From contig NZ_JADEWI010000004.1 in the NCBI RefSeq assembly GCF_015207705.1, positions 183,107-247,106 of the forward strand: DNA of 64,000 bases, read 5' to 3'. This DNA comes from Nostoc sp. LEGE 06077 (lineage in GTDB: Bacteria; Cyanobacteriota; Cyanobacteriia; Cyanobacteriales; Nostocaceae). The translations under genes were made by a program, and so were the position numbers. This document shows, piece by piece, positions 37,190 to 46,129 of the stretch (position 1 is the stretch's first letter; each line of letters starts with the position of its first letter). Below the pieces are notes generated by a model. The model had not been told where the DNA came from. It ran no database searches and saw only the letters and a program-made list of their open reading frames with translations.

Positions 37190-37244
37190 TCAGAAATTCT
37201 CCGAACAATTGCAAAAGCATCAGGGTGAAATCCTAGGGGTATAA
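37185..37244 (+). pseudogene. fdxN: 3' fragment of fdxN, separated from its 5' part by the element
   Basis: From the TATTC core the frame reads YSQKFSEQLQKHQGEILGV then stops, two bases before the nifS ATG. From memory, FdxN ferredoxins end in a YSQK...EQLQKHQ-type tail after the iron-sulphur part, and fdxN normally sits directly before nifS. No upstream start or cysteine motif exists on this side, as expected for a gene split in vegetative DNA. It is not decayed: excision should restore a full gene. If the junction were an old rearrangement instead, the rest of fdxN would be missing from the genome. Confidence 0.72.
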
Positions 37245-37246
37245 GA

Positions 37247-38449
37247 ATGAGTGTCATTTATCTAGACAATAATGCGACTACTAAGATAGACCCACAGGTT
37301 TTAGAGGCAATGATGCCTTACTTAACCGAATATTACGCCAACCCCTCAAGTATGCACACCTTTGGCGGGCAACTTGGTAAAGCAGTGAAAACAGCCAGGG
37401 AACAACTAGCCGCCCTCCTCGGTGCAGATGAATCAGAAATTGTTTTTACTAGTTGTGGAACCGAGGGAGATAACGCAGCCATTCGCGCCGCTTTATTAGC
37501 CCAGCCCGAAAAACGCCACATCATCACCACCCAAGTAGAACACCCAGCGGTGCTGAATGTCTGCAAACAACTAGAAACCCAAGGTTATAGTGTTACCTAT
37601 CTTTCAGTAAATAGTCAGGGACAGTTGGATCTAGATGAACTAGAAGCCTCTCTGACTGGGAACACAGCTTTGGTCAGCATCATGTATGCTAACAACGAGA
37701 CAGGGACAATTTTCCCGATAGAACAGATTGGGTTACGCGTCAAAGAAAGCGGCGCACTCTTCCACGTCGATGCAGTGCAAGCAGTAGGTAAACTGGCACT
37801 GAACATGAAGACCAGCACCATAGATATGTTAACTATGTCTGGTCATAAGATTCACGCACCCAAAGGTATTGGCGCTTTGTATGTGCGTCGGGGCGTGAGA
37901 TTTCGTCCCCTGTTGATTGGTGGACACCAAGAACGCGGTCGCCGCGCGGGTACAGAGAATGTTCCGGGTATCGTTGGTTTAGGTAAAGCAGCGGAATTAG
38001 AATTGCTGCATTTAGAAGAAGCAACTAATAGAGAAAGACAGTTGCGCGATCGCCTGGAACAAACCCTCCTCGCTAAAATCCCTGATTGCGAAGTTAACGG
38101 CGATACTAAAAACAGATTGCCCAACACCACCAACATCGGTTTTAAATATATCGAAGGTGAAGCAATTCTGTTGCTGTTAAACAAATACGGTATCTGTGCC
38201 TCATCTGGTTCCGCTTGCACCTCCGGTTCACTCGAACCATCCCACGTTCTGCGGGCAATGGGTTTACCATACACTACCTTACATGGTTCCATTCGCTTCA
38301 GTCTTTGTCGCTACACCACCGACGCTGAAATCGATCGCGTCATTGAAGTTATGCCCGAAATTGTAGAACGTCTCCGCGCTCTGTCACCATTCAAAAACGA
38401 CGACGCGAGTTGGTTGCAATCTCAAGAACAAACATTAGCACATCGTTAA
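37247..38449 (+). CDS. nifS: Cysteine desulfurase NifS
   Basis: The 400-residue PLP enzyme takes sulphur from cysteine for nitrogenase iron-sulphur clusters, delivering it to NifU. The N-terminus IYLDNNATTKIDP, the PLP lysine in SGHKIHAPKG (near residue 203) and the mobile-loop active cysteine in SSGSACTSGS (near 325) are all present. Length and motifs fit NifS rather than the SufS type. It starts two bases after the fdxN stop, so translation is coupled to fdxN, and in vegetative cells its transcript would have to begin inside the element or not be made from the nifB promoter. Confidence 0.95.
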   Translation: MSVIYLDNNATTKIDPQVLEAMMPYLTEYYANPSSMHTFGGQLGKAVKTAREQLAALLGADESEIVFTSCGTEGDNAAIRAALLAQPEKRHIITTQVEHPAVLNVCKQLETQGYSVTYLSVNSQGQLDLDELEASLTGNTALVSIMYANNETGTIFPIEQIGLRVKESGALFHVDAVQAVGKLALNMKTSTIDMLTMSGHKIHAPKGIGALYVRRGVRFRPLLIGGHQERGRRAGTENVPGIVGLGKAAELELLHLEEATNRERQLRDRLEQTLLAKIPDCEVNGDTKNRLPNTTNIGFKYIEGEAILLLLNKYGICASSGSACTSGSLEPSHVLRAMGLPYTTLHGSIRFSLCRYTTDAEIDRVIEVMPEIVERLRALSPFKNDDASWLQSQEQTLAHR

Positions 38450-38559
38450 TTAGGTTACAGGGAACAGGTTACAGGGAAAAGGAAATAGATAATTTATCAC
38501 CTGTCACCTATCACCTATCACCTCTCTCCACTCAGCACTCGGAACTCAGCACTTAAAAT
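38450..38559. repeat. Heptamer-type repeats between nifS and nifU
   Basis: Short tandem units such as GGTTACAGGGAACA (twice) are followed by CACCTGTCACCTATCACCTA and ACTCAGCACTCGGAACTCAG. These are degenerate 7-base repeats of the kind common in Nostoc spacers. No gene. Confidence 0.7.
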
Positions 38560-39480
38560 ATGTGGGACTACACAGATAAAGTATTAGAACTGTTTTACGA
38601 TCCCAAGAATCAGGGAGTCATTGAAGAAACTAGCGAACCTGGAGTTAAGGTTGCAACGGGAGAAGTAGGCAGCATTTCCTGTGGTGATGCCCTCAGACTG
38701 CATCTAAAAGTAGAAGTAGAATCTGATAAAATTCTTGATGCCCGCTTCCAAACCTTTGGTTGTACCAGTGCGATCGCTTCTTCTAGCGCATTGACCGAAA
38801 TGGTTAAGGGTTTAACTTTAGATGAAGCCCTGAAGGTATCTAACAAAGATATTGCCAATTATCTCGGCGGCTTACCTGAAGCCAAAATGCACTGCTCAGT
38901 AATGGGTCAAGAAGCTCTAGAAGCCGCAATCTATAACTATCGTGGCATTCCTCTGGCTGCCCATGACGACGATGACGAAGGCGCTTTAATTTGCACCTGC
39001 TTTGGTATCACTGATACAAAAATCCGTCGCGTAGTGAAAGAAAATAACCTTACTACTGCGGAGCAGGTAACAAATTATGTCAAAGCTGGTGGCGGGTGCG
39101 GTTCCTGTTTAACAAAAATTGATGATATTATTAAGGAAGTAGAGCAGGAACTCGCTACAACCAGCAAAAACAGCAATAACGACATAAAAACAACACAAAT
39201 TCTTAACTCCGGTCAGATAGCTACAAAACCGCTGACCAACGTCCAAAAGATTGCCTTAATTCAAAAAGTCCTGGACGAAGAGGTAAGACCAGTATTAATC
39301 GCTGACGGTGGAGACGTAGAACTGTACGACATAGACGGAAATACCGTACAAGTAATCCTCAAAGGTGCTTGTGGTTCATGTTCTAGCAGCACCGCTACGC
39401 TGAAAATAGCAATTGAGTCCAGACTGCGCGATCGCATTAGCAAAGATATCGTAGTGCAAGCAGTTGAGCCATTGCTCTAA
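38560..39480 (+). CDS. nifU: Iron-sulphur scaffold protein NifU
   Basis: The 306-residue protein has the three NifU parts. An IscU-like scaffold (1-130) has cysteines in ISCGDALRL, FGCTSAIASS and MHCSVMG. A central BFD-like [2Fe-2S] domain (about 145-190) has CTCFGITD and GGGCGSC. A C-terminal Nfu domain (about 225-306) has KGACGSCSSSTATLK. It assembles clusters with sulphur from NifS for NifH and NifDK. A linker rich in Asn/Ser/Thr (about 195-215) separates the last two domains. Confidence 0.95.
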   Translation: MWDYTDKVLELFYDPKNQGVIEETSEPGVKVATGEVGSISCGDALRLHLKVEVESDKILDARFQTFGCTSAIASSSALTEMVKGLTLDEALKVSNKDIANYLGGLPEAKMHCSVMGQEALEAAIYNYRGIPLAAHDDDDEGALICTCFGITDTKIRRVVKENNLTTAEQVTNYVKAGGGCGSCLTKIDDIIKEVEQELATTSKNSNNDIKTTQILNSGQIATKPLTNVQKIALIQKVLDEEVRPVLIADGGDVELYDIDGNTVQVILKGACGSCSSSTATLKIAIESRLRDRISKDIVVQAVEPLL

Positions 39481-39670
39481 GTTTTACTCACAACACAAAT
39501 ACACCTTGATGTGCGACAGCCAAGAACAAAAAGTAGGATTTAACTGATACGATTGTTTTCCCATCAATGGTTTTATTCCTACTAACAACAGACAGCTAAC
39601 AGCACATAGGCAAAGTTATACAGCGCCTACCTGCAATTTCATTATCCAATACGCTTCAAAGGAAAAGGAT

Positions 39671-40030
39671 ATGAGTGCAACATTGTATGAAAAACTTGGT
39701 GGACAAGCAACTATTGAGAAAATAGTTGATGATTTACACAAACGCATCGTCGCAGACAACTCCCTCAAACCATTTTTCGCTAACACAGATATGGCGAAAC
39801 AACGGGCGCATCAAATTGCTTTCTTCTCTTTGATATTTGAAGGGCCAAAGCAATACACTGGTCGTCCAATGGACAAAACCCACACAGGGATGAACCTACA
39901 AGAACAACACTTTGATGCGATCGCCAAGCACCTAACTGCGGCTATGGCTGTAGGTGGAGCATCAGCAGACGACACCAAAGCTGCATTAGATCGCGTTGCA
40001 TCCTTGAAGGGCGCTATTTTGAACAAGTAA
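39671..40030 (+). CDS. glbN: Truncated haemoglobin GlbN (cyanoglobin)
   Basis: The 119-residue protein is a group I truncated globin: LYEKLGGQATIEKIVDDLH at the N-terminus, FFANTDMAKQ, then the proximal histidine in DKTHTGMNL (near residue 78) and ALDRVASLKGAIL at the end. GGAAAAGGAT gives a ribosome site. Placement between nifU and nifH is known from Nostoc commune, where the globin appears under nitrogen starvation and was proposed to bind oxygen near nitrogenase-related membranes. Most nif clusters lack it. Here it has its own 190-base upstream spacer, so it may have its own promoter. Confidence 0.93.
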   Translation: MSATLYEKLGGQATIEKIVDDLHKRIVADNSLKPFFANTDMAKQRAHQIAFFSLIFEGPKQYTGRPMDKTHTGMNLQEQHFDAIAKHLTAAMAVGGASADDTKAALDRVASLKGAILNK

Positions 40031-41287
<1,257 letters not shown>

Positions 41288-41315
41288 ATCATCCCGTAAT
41301 TAGGAGACAAGGAAA

Positions 41316-41429
41316 GTATGAAGATTGAAGTGTGAAGTATGAAGTGTGAAATATGAAATATGAAATCTACAATCTTTCAACTTTTAACCTTCAGCTTTGA
41401 TCCTTTAGCCTTCAGCCTTCATCCTTCTC
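41316..41429. repeat. Two opposed heptamer arrays in the nifH-nifD spacer
   Basis: Seven tandem units of NNNTGAA (41316-41364: GTATGAA, GATTGAA, GTGTGAA, GTATGAA, GTGTGAA, ATATGAA, ATATGAA) are followed after nine bases by eight units of the type CCTTCAG (41374-41429). The two arrays are roughly complementary and could fold the nifH-nifD RNA into a long imperfect hairpin. Such a structure could help explain more nifH than nifD message. Confidence 0.85.
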
Positions 41430-41482
41430 CTCTCCCTTTTTTCCCTAAATTTCCCCATCCGTAACAGAAACCGAGGCAGACT

Positions 41483-42925
41483 ATGACACCTCCCGAAAAC
41501 AAGAATCTTGTAGAAGAAAATAAGGAACTTATTCAAGAAGTTCTCAAAGCTTATCCCGAAAAATCTCGCAAAAAACGCGAAAAACACCTCAACGTCCACG
41601 AAGAAAGCAAGTCTGATTGCGGCGTTAAGTCTAACATCAAATCTATTCCTGGTGTAATGACCGCCCGTGGTTGTGCTTACGCAGGTTCTAAAGGTGTGGT
41701 TTGGGGTCCTATTAAGGACATGATCCACATCAGCCACGGCCCAGTAGGTTGCGGTTACTGGTCTTGGTCTGGTCGTCGTAACTACTATGTAGGTATCACA
41801 GGTATCAACTCCTTTGGTACCATGCACTTCACCTCCGACTTCCAAGAACGCGACATCGTATTCGGTGGTGACAAAAAACTCACCAAAATCATCGACGAAC
41901 TAGAAATTCTCTTCCCTCTCAACCGTGGTATCTCCATTCAATCTGAATGTCCTATCGGTCTAATTGGGGATGACATCGAAGCTGTAGCTAAAAAAGCTTC
42001 TAAGCAATATGGTAAACCAGTTGTACCCCTACGTTGCGAAGGTTTCCGTGGTGTATCTCAGTCTTTAGGACACCACATTGCTAACGACGCTATCCGTGAC
42101 TGGATTTTCCCTGAATATGACAAGCTCAAAAAAGACAACAAACTTGACTTCGAGCCAAGCCAATATGATGTAGCCCTAATCGGTGACTACAACATCGGTG
42201 GTGACGCTTGGGCCAGCCGGATGTTGTTAGAAGAAATGGGCTTGCGCGTTGTTGCTCAGTGGTCTGGTGACGGTACACTGAACGAATTGATTCAAGGCCC
42301 TGCTGCTAAATTAGTTCTAATTCACTGCTATCGTTCTATGAACTACATCTGCCGTAGTTTGGAAGAACAATACGGTATGCCTTGGATGGAATTCAACTTC
42401 TTCGGCCCCACCAAGATTGCTGCATCTTTACGCGAAATCGCCGCTAAATTTGACTCTAAGATTCAAGAAAACGCTGAGAAAGTTATCGCTAAGTACACAC
42501 CAGTGATGACTGCGGTACTTGAAAAGTATCGTCCTCGCCTCGAAGGTAACACCGTAATGTTGTACGTAGGTGGTCTACGTCCTCGTCACGTTGTTCCTGC
42601 TTTTGAAGATTTGGGTATCAAAGTTGTCGGTACAGGCTACGAATTTGGTCACAATGATGACTACAAACGTACTGCCGATTATATCAATAACGCTACCATC
42701 ATTTACGATGACGTTACCGCTTACGAATTCGAGGAATTCGTTAAAGCTAAGAAGCCTGACTTAGTTGCTTCTGGTATTAAAGAGAAGTATGCCTTCCAAA
42801 AGATGGGTCTACCCTTCCGTCAAATGCACTCTTGGGATTACTCCGAACTTGGCGACGGGGTGCAGATGTCAGACGAGGTAAGGTTTTTTAGTGGTGGTAG
42901 AAAAAAGAGTCTATTTTTAGCCTAA
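41483..42925 (+). CDS. nifD: Nitrogenase MoFe protein alpha chain NifD, 5' part (split by the nifD element)
   Basis: True nifD sequence runs to 42845; beyond the GGATTACTCCG core the frame continues only 26 codons into element DNA before a stop. Excision would join 41483-42845 to 52910-53040, giving 497 residues. The FeMo-cofactor and P-cluster regions are present: [18 protein letters not shown] and LIHCYRSMN (equivalent of Cys275). MHSWDYS contains the cofactor ligand equivalent to His442 of Azotobacter. The break falls just after that histidine, so the vegetative product keeps both cofactor ligands but lacks the last 43 residues, and would be unable to fold properly. AGGCAGACT precedes the ATG. 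Confidence 0.97.
   Translation: MTPPENKNLVEENKELIQEVLKAYPEKSRKKREKHLNVHEESKSDCGVKSNIKSIPGVMTARGCAYAGSKGVVWGPIKDMIHISHGPVGCGYWSWSGRRNYYVGITGINSFGTMHFTSDFQERDIVFGGDKKLTKIIDELEILFPLNRGISIQSECPIGLIGDDIEAVAKKASKQYGKPVVPLRCEGFRGVSQSLGHHIANDAIRDWIFPEYDKLKKDNKLDFEPSQYDVALIGDYNIGGDAWASRMLLEEMGLRVVAQWSGDGTLNELIQGPAAKLVLIHCYRSMNYICRSLEEQYGMPWMEFNFFGPTKIAASLREIAAKFDSKIQENAEKVIAKYTPVMTAVLEKYRPRLEGNTVMLYVGGLRPRHVVPAFEDLGIKVVGTGYEFGHNDDYKRTADYINNATIIYDDVTAYEFEEFVKAKKPDLVASGIKEKYAFQKMGLPFRQMHSWDYSELGDGVQMSDEVRFFSGGRKKSLFLA
42835..42845. repeat. Left core repeat of the nifD element
   Basis: GGATTACTCCG within the TGG GAT TAC TCC G codons of nifD. Exact match to 52899-52909. Confidence 0.96.
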
Positions 42926-43176
42926 ATGTCGGTTTTAGGGTTGGCTAGGCACAATATATTTTTGCTGATTTAGATAATATAACTCTTGTTGAGTCTGGTT
43001 TTTAGGTTTTGTTAGGTTTTGATGATATTAAAACTGTAAAGTGAAAGACTATTTTAAGAGAGTTTTTTTAGATTAATTTGGTGCGATCACACTAAAAATA
43101 CCATTTATCTGGCTTGGTCAAGTGATAAATTAACTAAATAGTTTTAGTACAGTTGTATGTAAAGGAATTGTTAGGT

Positions 43177-44598
43177 TTACTTTGCTTTACTTGCAGAAGG
43201 ATTAATTCTTCCGTCAACAATGAAAATTTCAGGTACTCTTCTACCACTACTTATTTCACTTTGTCTAAATTTTAGTAGCTCATCTAAAGCTCTTGTAGAA
43301 TCCGTAGTCTTAATAATTAAAAAAATACTGTATTCGGTTCTTTCGGCGGCATTATATATAGGAAGTTGTTTTTCGTAACCTGCTCTAATATTGTTCGATG
43401 TGTACTTAACTTCAACATTTATCCGTGCTTTATAACCGTTAGATATTTTGAAGTCAACAGGCCCTCTTCCAGCGTTAGGCTCTCTATTCAAATCTAGATT
43501 ATGGGCATTACAATAGGCATCAGCTATGCCATAGAAAAGCAGTTGCGCAAAGCGTTCATTTCTTAAGTTTTTTGAATCACTCCAGAAATGTACAGCTAAT
43601 CCATTATCTTCAACCAGAACTTTAAAGTTGTTGCATATCTTAATTACCACCTGAAGAATATTTTCAGGAGTCACTTTATCTACATCTAATAAAAGTGGAA
43701 ATAGATTAACATATTCTTTGGCAAGAGAATACCAGATAAGTTGTCCAGATGGATCATTTTCAAAATCATACTTTTCAGCAGGATTTTTCTTATATTGTTC
43801 AACTAAATCTCGCAGCACGTCAGGATTATTAAGCAGTATGTTCTTCAGTTCACGCTTCGTTATCTTTTTCCTCTTCGTTGCATTTTGCCAAGAATCACCG
43901 ATGATATCGTTAACACGATTTCGTAATTCCTCATTGTACGCACAAACCCGGTCAATATCACATGCTCCATTGGCAACAGGAAGATCATTTAGAATCTCGT
44001 AAGGAATAAATACGGTAGGATTGTTACTACCTAGTACGGCTGGTAAGCATAATTCCTGACCGCTTACGTCTACAGGAACAGTATTCAAATTAAGATTTTT
44101 AGCAACTCGCTCTGAGTAAACCAACAGGTCTGAAAAAATGATGTAAATCGTCATATCACTAATTCTATCTGCACCTATATTTTCTTCAATGAGTCCAACT
44201 AACTCGAATATTACTGGATCGGTTATGCCTGCTTGTATAATTTCCCAAGCGGTTTTAGTCAGATTCATCGCTATACCTGATCCAATACCTCTACCGGAAG
44301 AGCCTTCTGACGAATATCCTAAAGACACAAACGGCAATTCTGGAAATATTAATTTTTGGTGAGCAGCACGGAAAAATCTATCCTCAGAATTTTTCGTTAC
44401 CTGTAGAAGATGAATAATTTGAGCAAAATGCTCTTGAAACCTTTGGTATGAATCCTTAAGTTCAGAAATTTTTGTAGCTTGAAGAAGATGAGGATCGACA
44501 TGGAATTTTGAGTCAATATCTATAAAACCGTTGAACACTCCTTCATTTTTTAAAGCTTCTTCAGAAACTCCAAACATCTCATTTATTTTCTTAGGCAT
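43177..44598 (-). CDS. Predicted PD-(D/E)XK nuclease-like protein of unknown function
   Basis: A 473-residue protein, leftmost gene of the nifD element. No family is recognised over the first 370 residues, which look soluble and helical. Near the C-terminus (about 385-415) the order GRGPVDFKIS then VNVEVKYTSNN (written INVEVK in the sequence) gives the spacing of Asp, Glu-x-Lys expected for a PD-(D/E)XK nuclease core, followed by a conserved-looking QLPIYNAAER. Such domains are frequent in restriction and phage-defence proteins, and it lies near a DNA methylase. It could also be a non-catalytic relative. No membrane segment or signal is visible. Confidence 0.6.
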   Translation of the reverse strand: MPKKINEMFGVSEEALKNEGVFNGFIDIDSKFHVDPHLLQATKISELKDSYQRFQEHFAQIIHLLQVTKNSEDRFFRAAHQKLIFPELPFVSLGYSSEGSSGRGIGSGIAMNLTKTAWEIIQAGITDPVIFELVGLIEENIGADRISDMTIYIIFSDLLVYSERVAKNLNLNTVPVDVSGQELCLPAVLGSNNPTVFIPYEILNDLPVANGACDIDRVCAYNEELRNRVNDIIGDSWQNATKRKKITKRELKNILLNNPDVLRDLVEQYKKNPAEKYDFENDPSGQLIWYSLAKEYVNLFPLLLDVDKVTPENILQVVIKICNNFKVLVEDNGLAVHFWSDSKNLRNERFAQLLFYGIADAYCNAHNLDLNREPNAGRGPVDFKISNGYKARINVEVKYTSNNIRAGYEKQLPIYNAAERTEYSIFLIIKTTDSTRALDELLKFRQSEISSGRRVPEIFIVDGRINPSASKAK

Positions 44599-44907
44599 AA
44601 ACTTAGTGCAAATACTGCCAACACCTTAACATTCATCATCAGAAAGATAACAGAGGGTATATATGGTAATTAATCCGCTTTTATAAGCCATGCAATTGCA
44701 TTGAAAACTATATAATAAGTAATTTTACTTATTCCTCAAGAACCTATTGAAACAGTTACATCCCTATTAACAACTCTGGTACTTTGCTGAAATATTGATG
44801 ATTAATTTACGACATAGAGCGATCGCACCAAGTACCCACAACATCGATAGACTATCAGACTCGTTTTGTGTTGGGCTAAGAGTTGAATATTTAAATCGCA
44901 TACATCA
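44599..44907. other. Intergenic stretch inside the nifD element
   Basis: About 310 AT-rich bases with one HIP1-like octamer part near 44818. No gene, repeat or promoter that I can support; it presumably holds the promoter of the 43177-44598 gene. Confidence 0.6.
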
Positions 44908-45120
44908 TTAATTATCTACATCGGATTGCTTAAGCGCATCCATCAAAACTGCACCAGCCCCAAAGCTATTATATGGGGTGGATAAGCCGTAAGTTTTGAA
45001 AGGTTCTAATGGCGAAATATCCTCAGCTATGTTCAAATCCTCTGCTAGAATCCGAATTAGTTTAAGTTTTTCTATTGGGGAAAGTTGCAGAATAGGAGGA
45101 AGTATCTCAGCTAAGGTCAT
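44908..45120 (-). CDS. Small antitoxin-like protein (orphan)
   Basis: The frame is open upstream, but the ATG at 45120 (MTLAEILPPILQLSPIEKLK) follows GAGGTAGAG, a good ribosome site, giving 70 residues. The pattern of a Leu-rich helix LSPIEKLKLIRILAEDL followed by an acidic linker and a TPYNSFGAGAVLMDALK tail is familiar from small cyanobacterial proteins annotated as antitoxins or hypothetical. No intact toxin-like partner adjoins it; the gene directly upstream is the broken fragment at 45143-45265. Function is therefore unknown. Confidence 0.55.
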   Translation of the reverse strand: MTLAEILPPILQLSPIEKLKLIRILAEDLNIAEDISPLEPFKTYGLSTPYNSFGAGAVLMDALKQSDVDN

Positions 45121-45142
45121 AATCTCTACCTCTACAGCTTTC

Positions 45143-45265
45143 TCAATAGTAATTGAATTTGTCCGACAGGCGATCGCAGACAAGCTGGGGAAACAAATCA
45201 GCTTCTTGGGTGGTGATTCCCAAATCAGTGGCAGCTTTTTCTAAGATAAAGTCACTGTAAGCCAT
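45143..45265 (-). pseudogene. N-terminal remnant of a paralogue of the 45450 nuclease-like gene
   Basis: A 40-codon frame starting MAYSDFILEKAATDLGITT and ending in TGA. The opening MAYSDF...KA...GITTQEADLF parallels the start of the intact neighbour (MPYSQFTTISKVKEAFGLKT), so this looks like the beginning of the same family cut off by a deletion or frameshift. Its stop codon lies 23 bases before the start of the small antitoxin-like gene. It could still be translated as a short leader peptide. Confidence 0.55.
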
Positions 45266-45449
45266 AGTTTTGCAGTGCTTTGATTGTATTATGATATATA
45301 CCCTAGCGTAGCTTAACCTATGGCGTTGGTAGATTATTGCCAGGAAGTTAGGCGGAGGAATAGAGGAGAATTAGTGTAGCTTCGCTACAGCTTGAAACAA
45401 GTTTTAAATCGCTAGACTGAATCTAGACTTGTAAATAAAATTAGTAATT

Positions 45450-46052
45450 ATGCCTTATAGCCAGTTTACAACTATCAGTAAAGTTAAAGAAGCTTTCGGA
45501 TTAAAAACCCAGGAAGGTGGAAGATTTATTCCACCAACTGAACCAATAGAAGCTTCTCATACACTAACTGCATATCTTGAAGAAAGTCTAACACTTGCTG
45601 CTTCTGCTAGTGAAAAAGCGCGTTCTGAGGGTATTATTTACCCAGTATTATTGGAAGTTAGACGCATATTAAATCGACAAATTGGCTTATTTTCTGGAGA
45701 AGATTTTACAGTTGATGAATCAGTTGGGCTTAATGGAATGTGTGATTTTCTGTTAAGTAAATCGCCGGAAGTGCTAGAAATTGAAGCCCCTGTAGTTGTA
45801 ATTCTAGAAGCAAAAAAAGCAGATTTAAGAACTGGATTTGGACAATGTATTGCAGAGATGCTTGCAGCACAAAGATTCAATGCGGCAAAAAATCATCCGA
45901 TTTCAGTTATTTATGGCTCGATTAGTAATGGTACACAATGGCGATTTTTGAAGCTGGAAGAGAATGTGGTGACTATTGACTTAATGGATTATCCTCTTCC
46001 TCCCGTGGACGAAATTCTCGGAATTTTAGTGTGGATGGTTAACAATAGTTAA
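45450..46052 (+). CDS. Cyanobacterial PD-(D/E)XK-like protein
   Basis: A 200-residue protein, the only substantial rightward gene of the element. Its middle (about 85-145) reads LNGMCDFLLSKS, then APVVVILEAKKADLRTGFGQC, with Asp, Glu-x-Lys and Gln in the order seen in PD-(D/E)XK folds related to the N-terminus of type I restriction subunits. I know this as a common cyanobacterial family of unknown function, often in several copies. It ends 77 bases from the end of the convergent methylase gene. No partner subunit is evident. Confidence 0.65.
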   Translation: MPYSQFTTISKVKEAFGLKTQEGGRFIPPTEPIEASHTLTAYLEESLTLAASASEKARSEGIIYPVLLEVRRILNRQIGLFSGEDFTVDESVGLNGMCDFLLSKSPEVLEIEAPVVVILEAKKADLRTGFGQCIAEMLAAQRFNAAKNHPISVIYGSISNGTQWRFLKLEENVVTIDLMDYPLPPVDEILGILVWMVNNS

Positions 46053-46129
46053 TTCATGTGTGTAAATGTAGTATTTTAGTACGATCGCCTGAATCAAAAT
46101 TGTCATGAGAAACTGTCTCAAGTTTCAAT

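Noticed and set aside
41405..41845. Leftward 146-codon ORF over the nifH-nifD spacer and nifD start
   Set aside because: It runs through the heptamer arrays and antisense to nifD; composition is that of a shadow frame.
42846..42925. The 26 codons after the core repeat as a genuine alternative NifD C-terminus
   Set aside because: They lie in element DNA, have no similarity to NifD tails, and the correct tail is found at 52910-53040 in the right frame.
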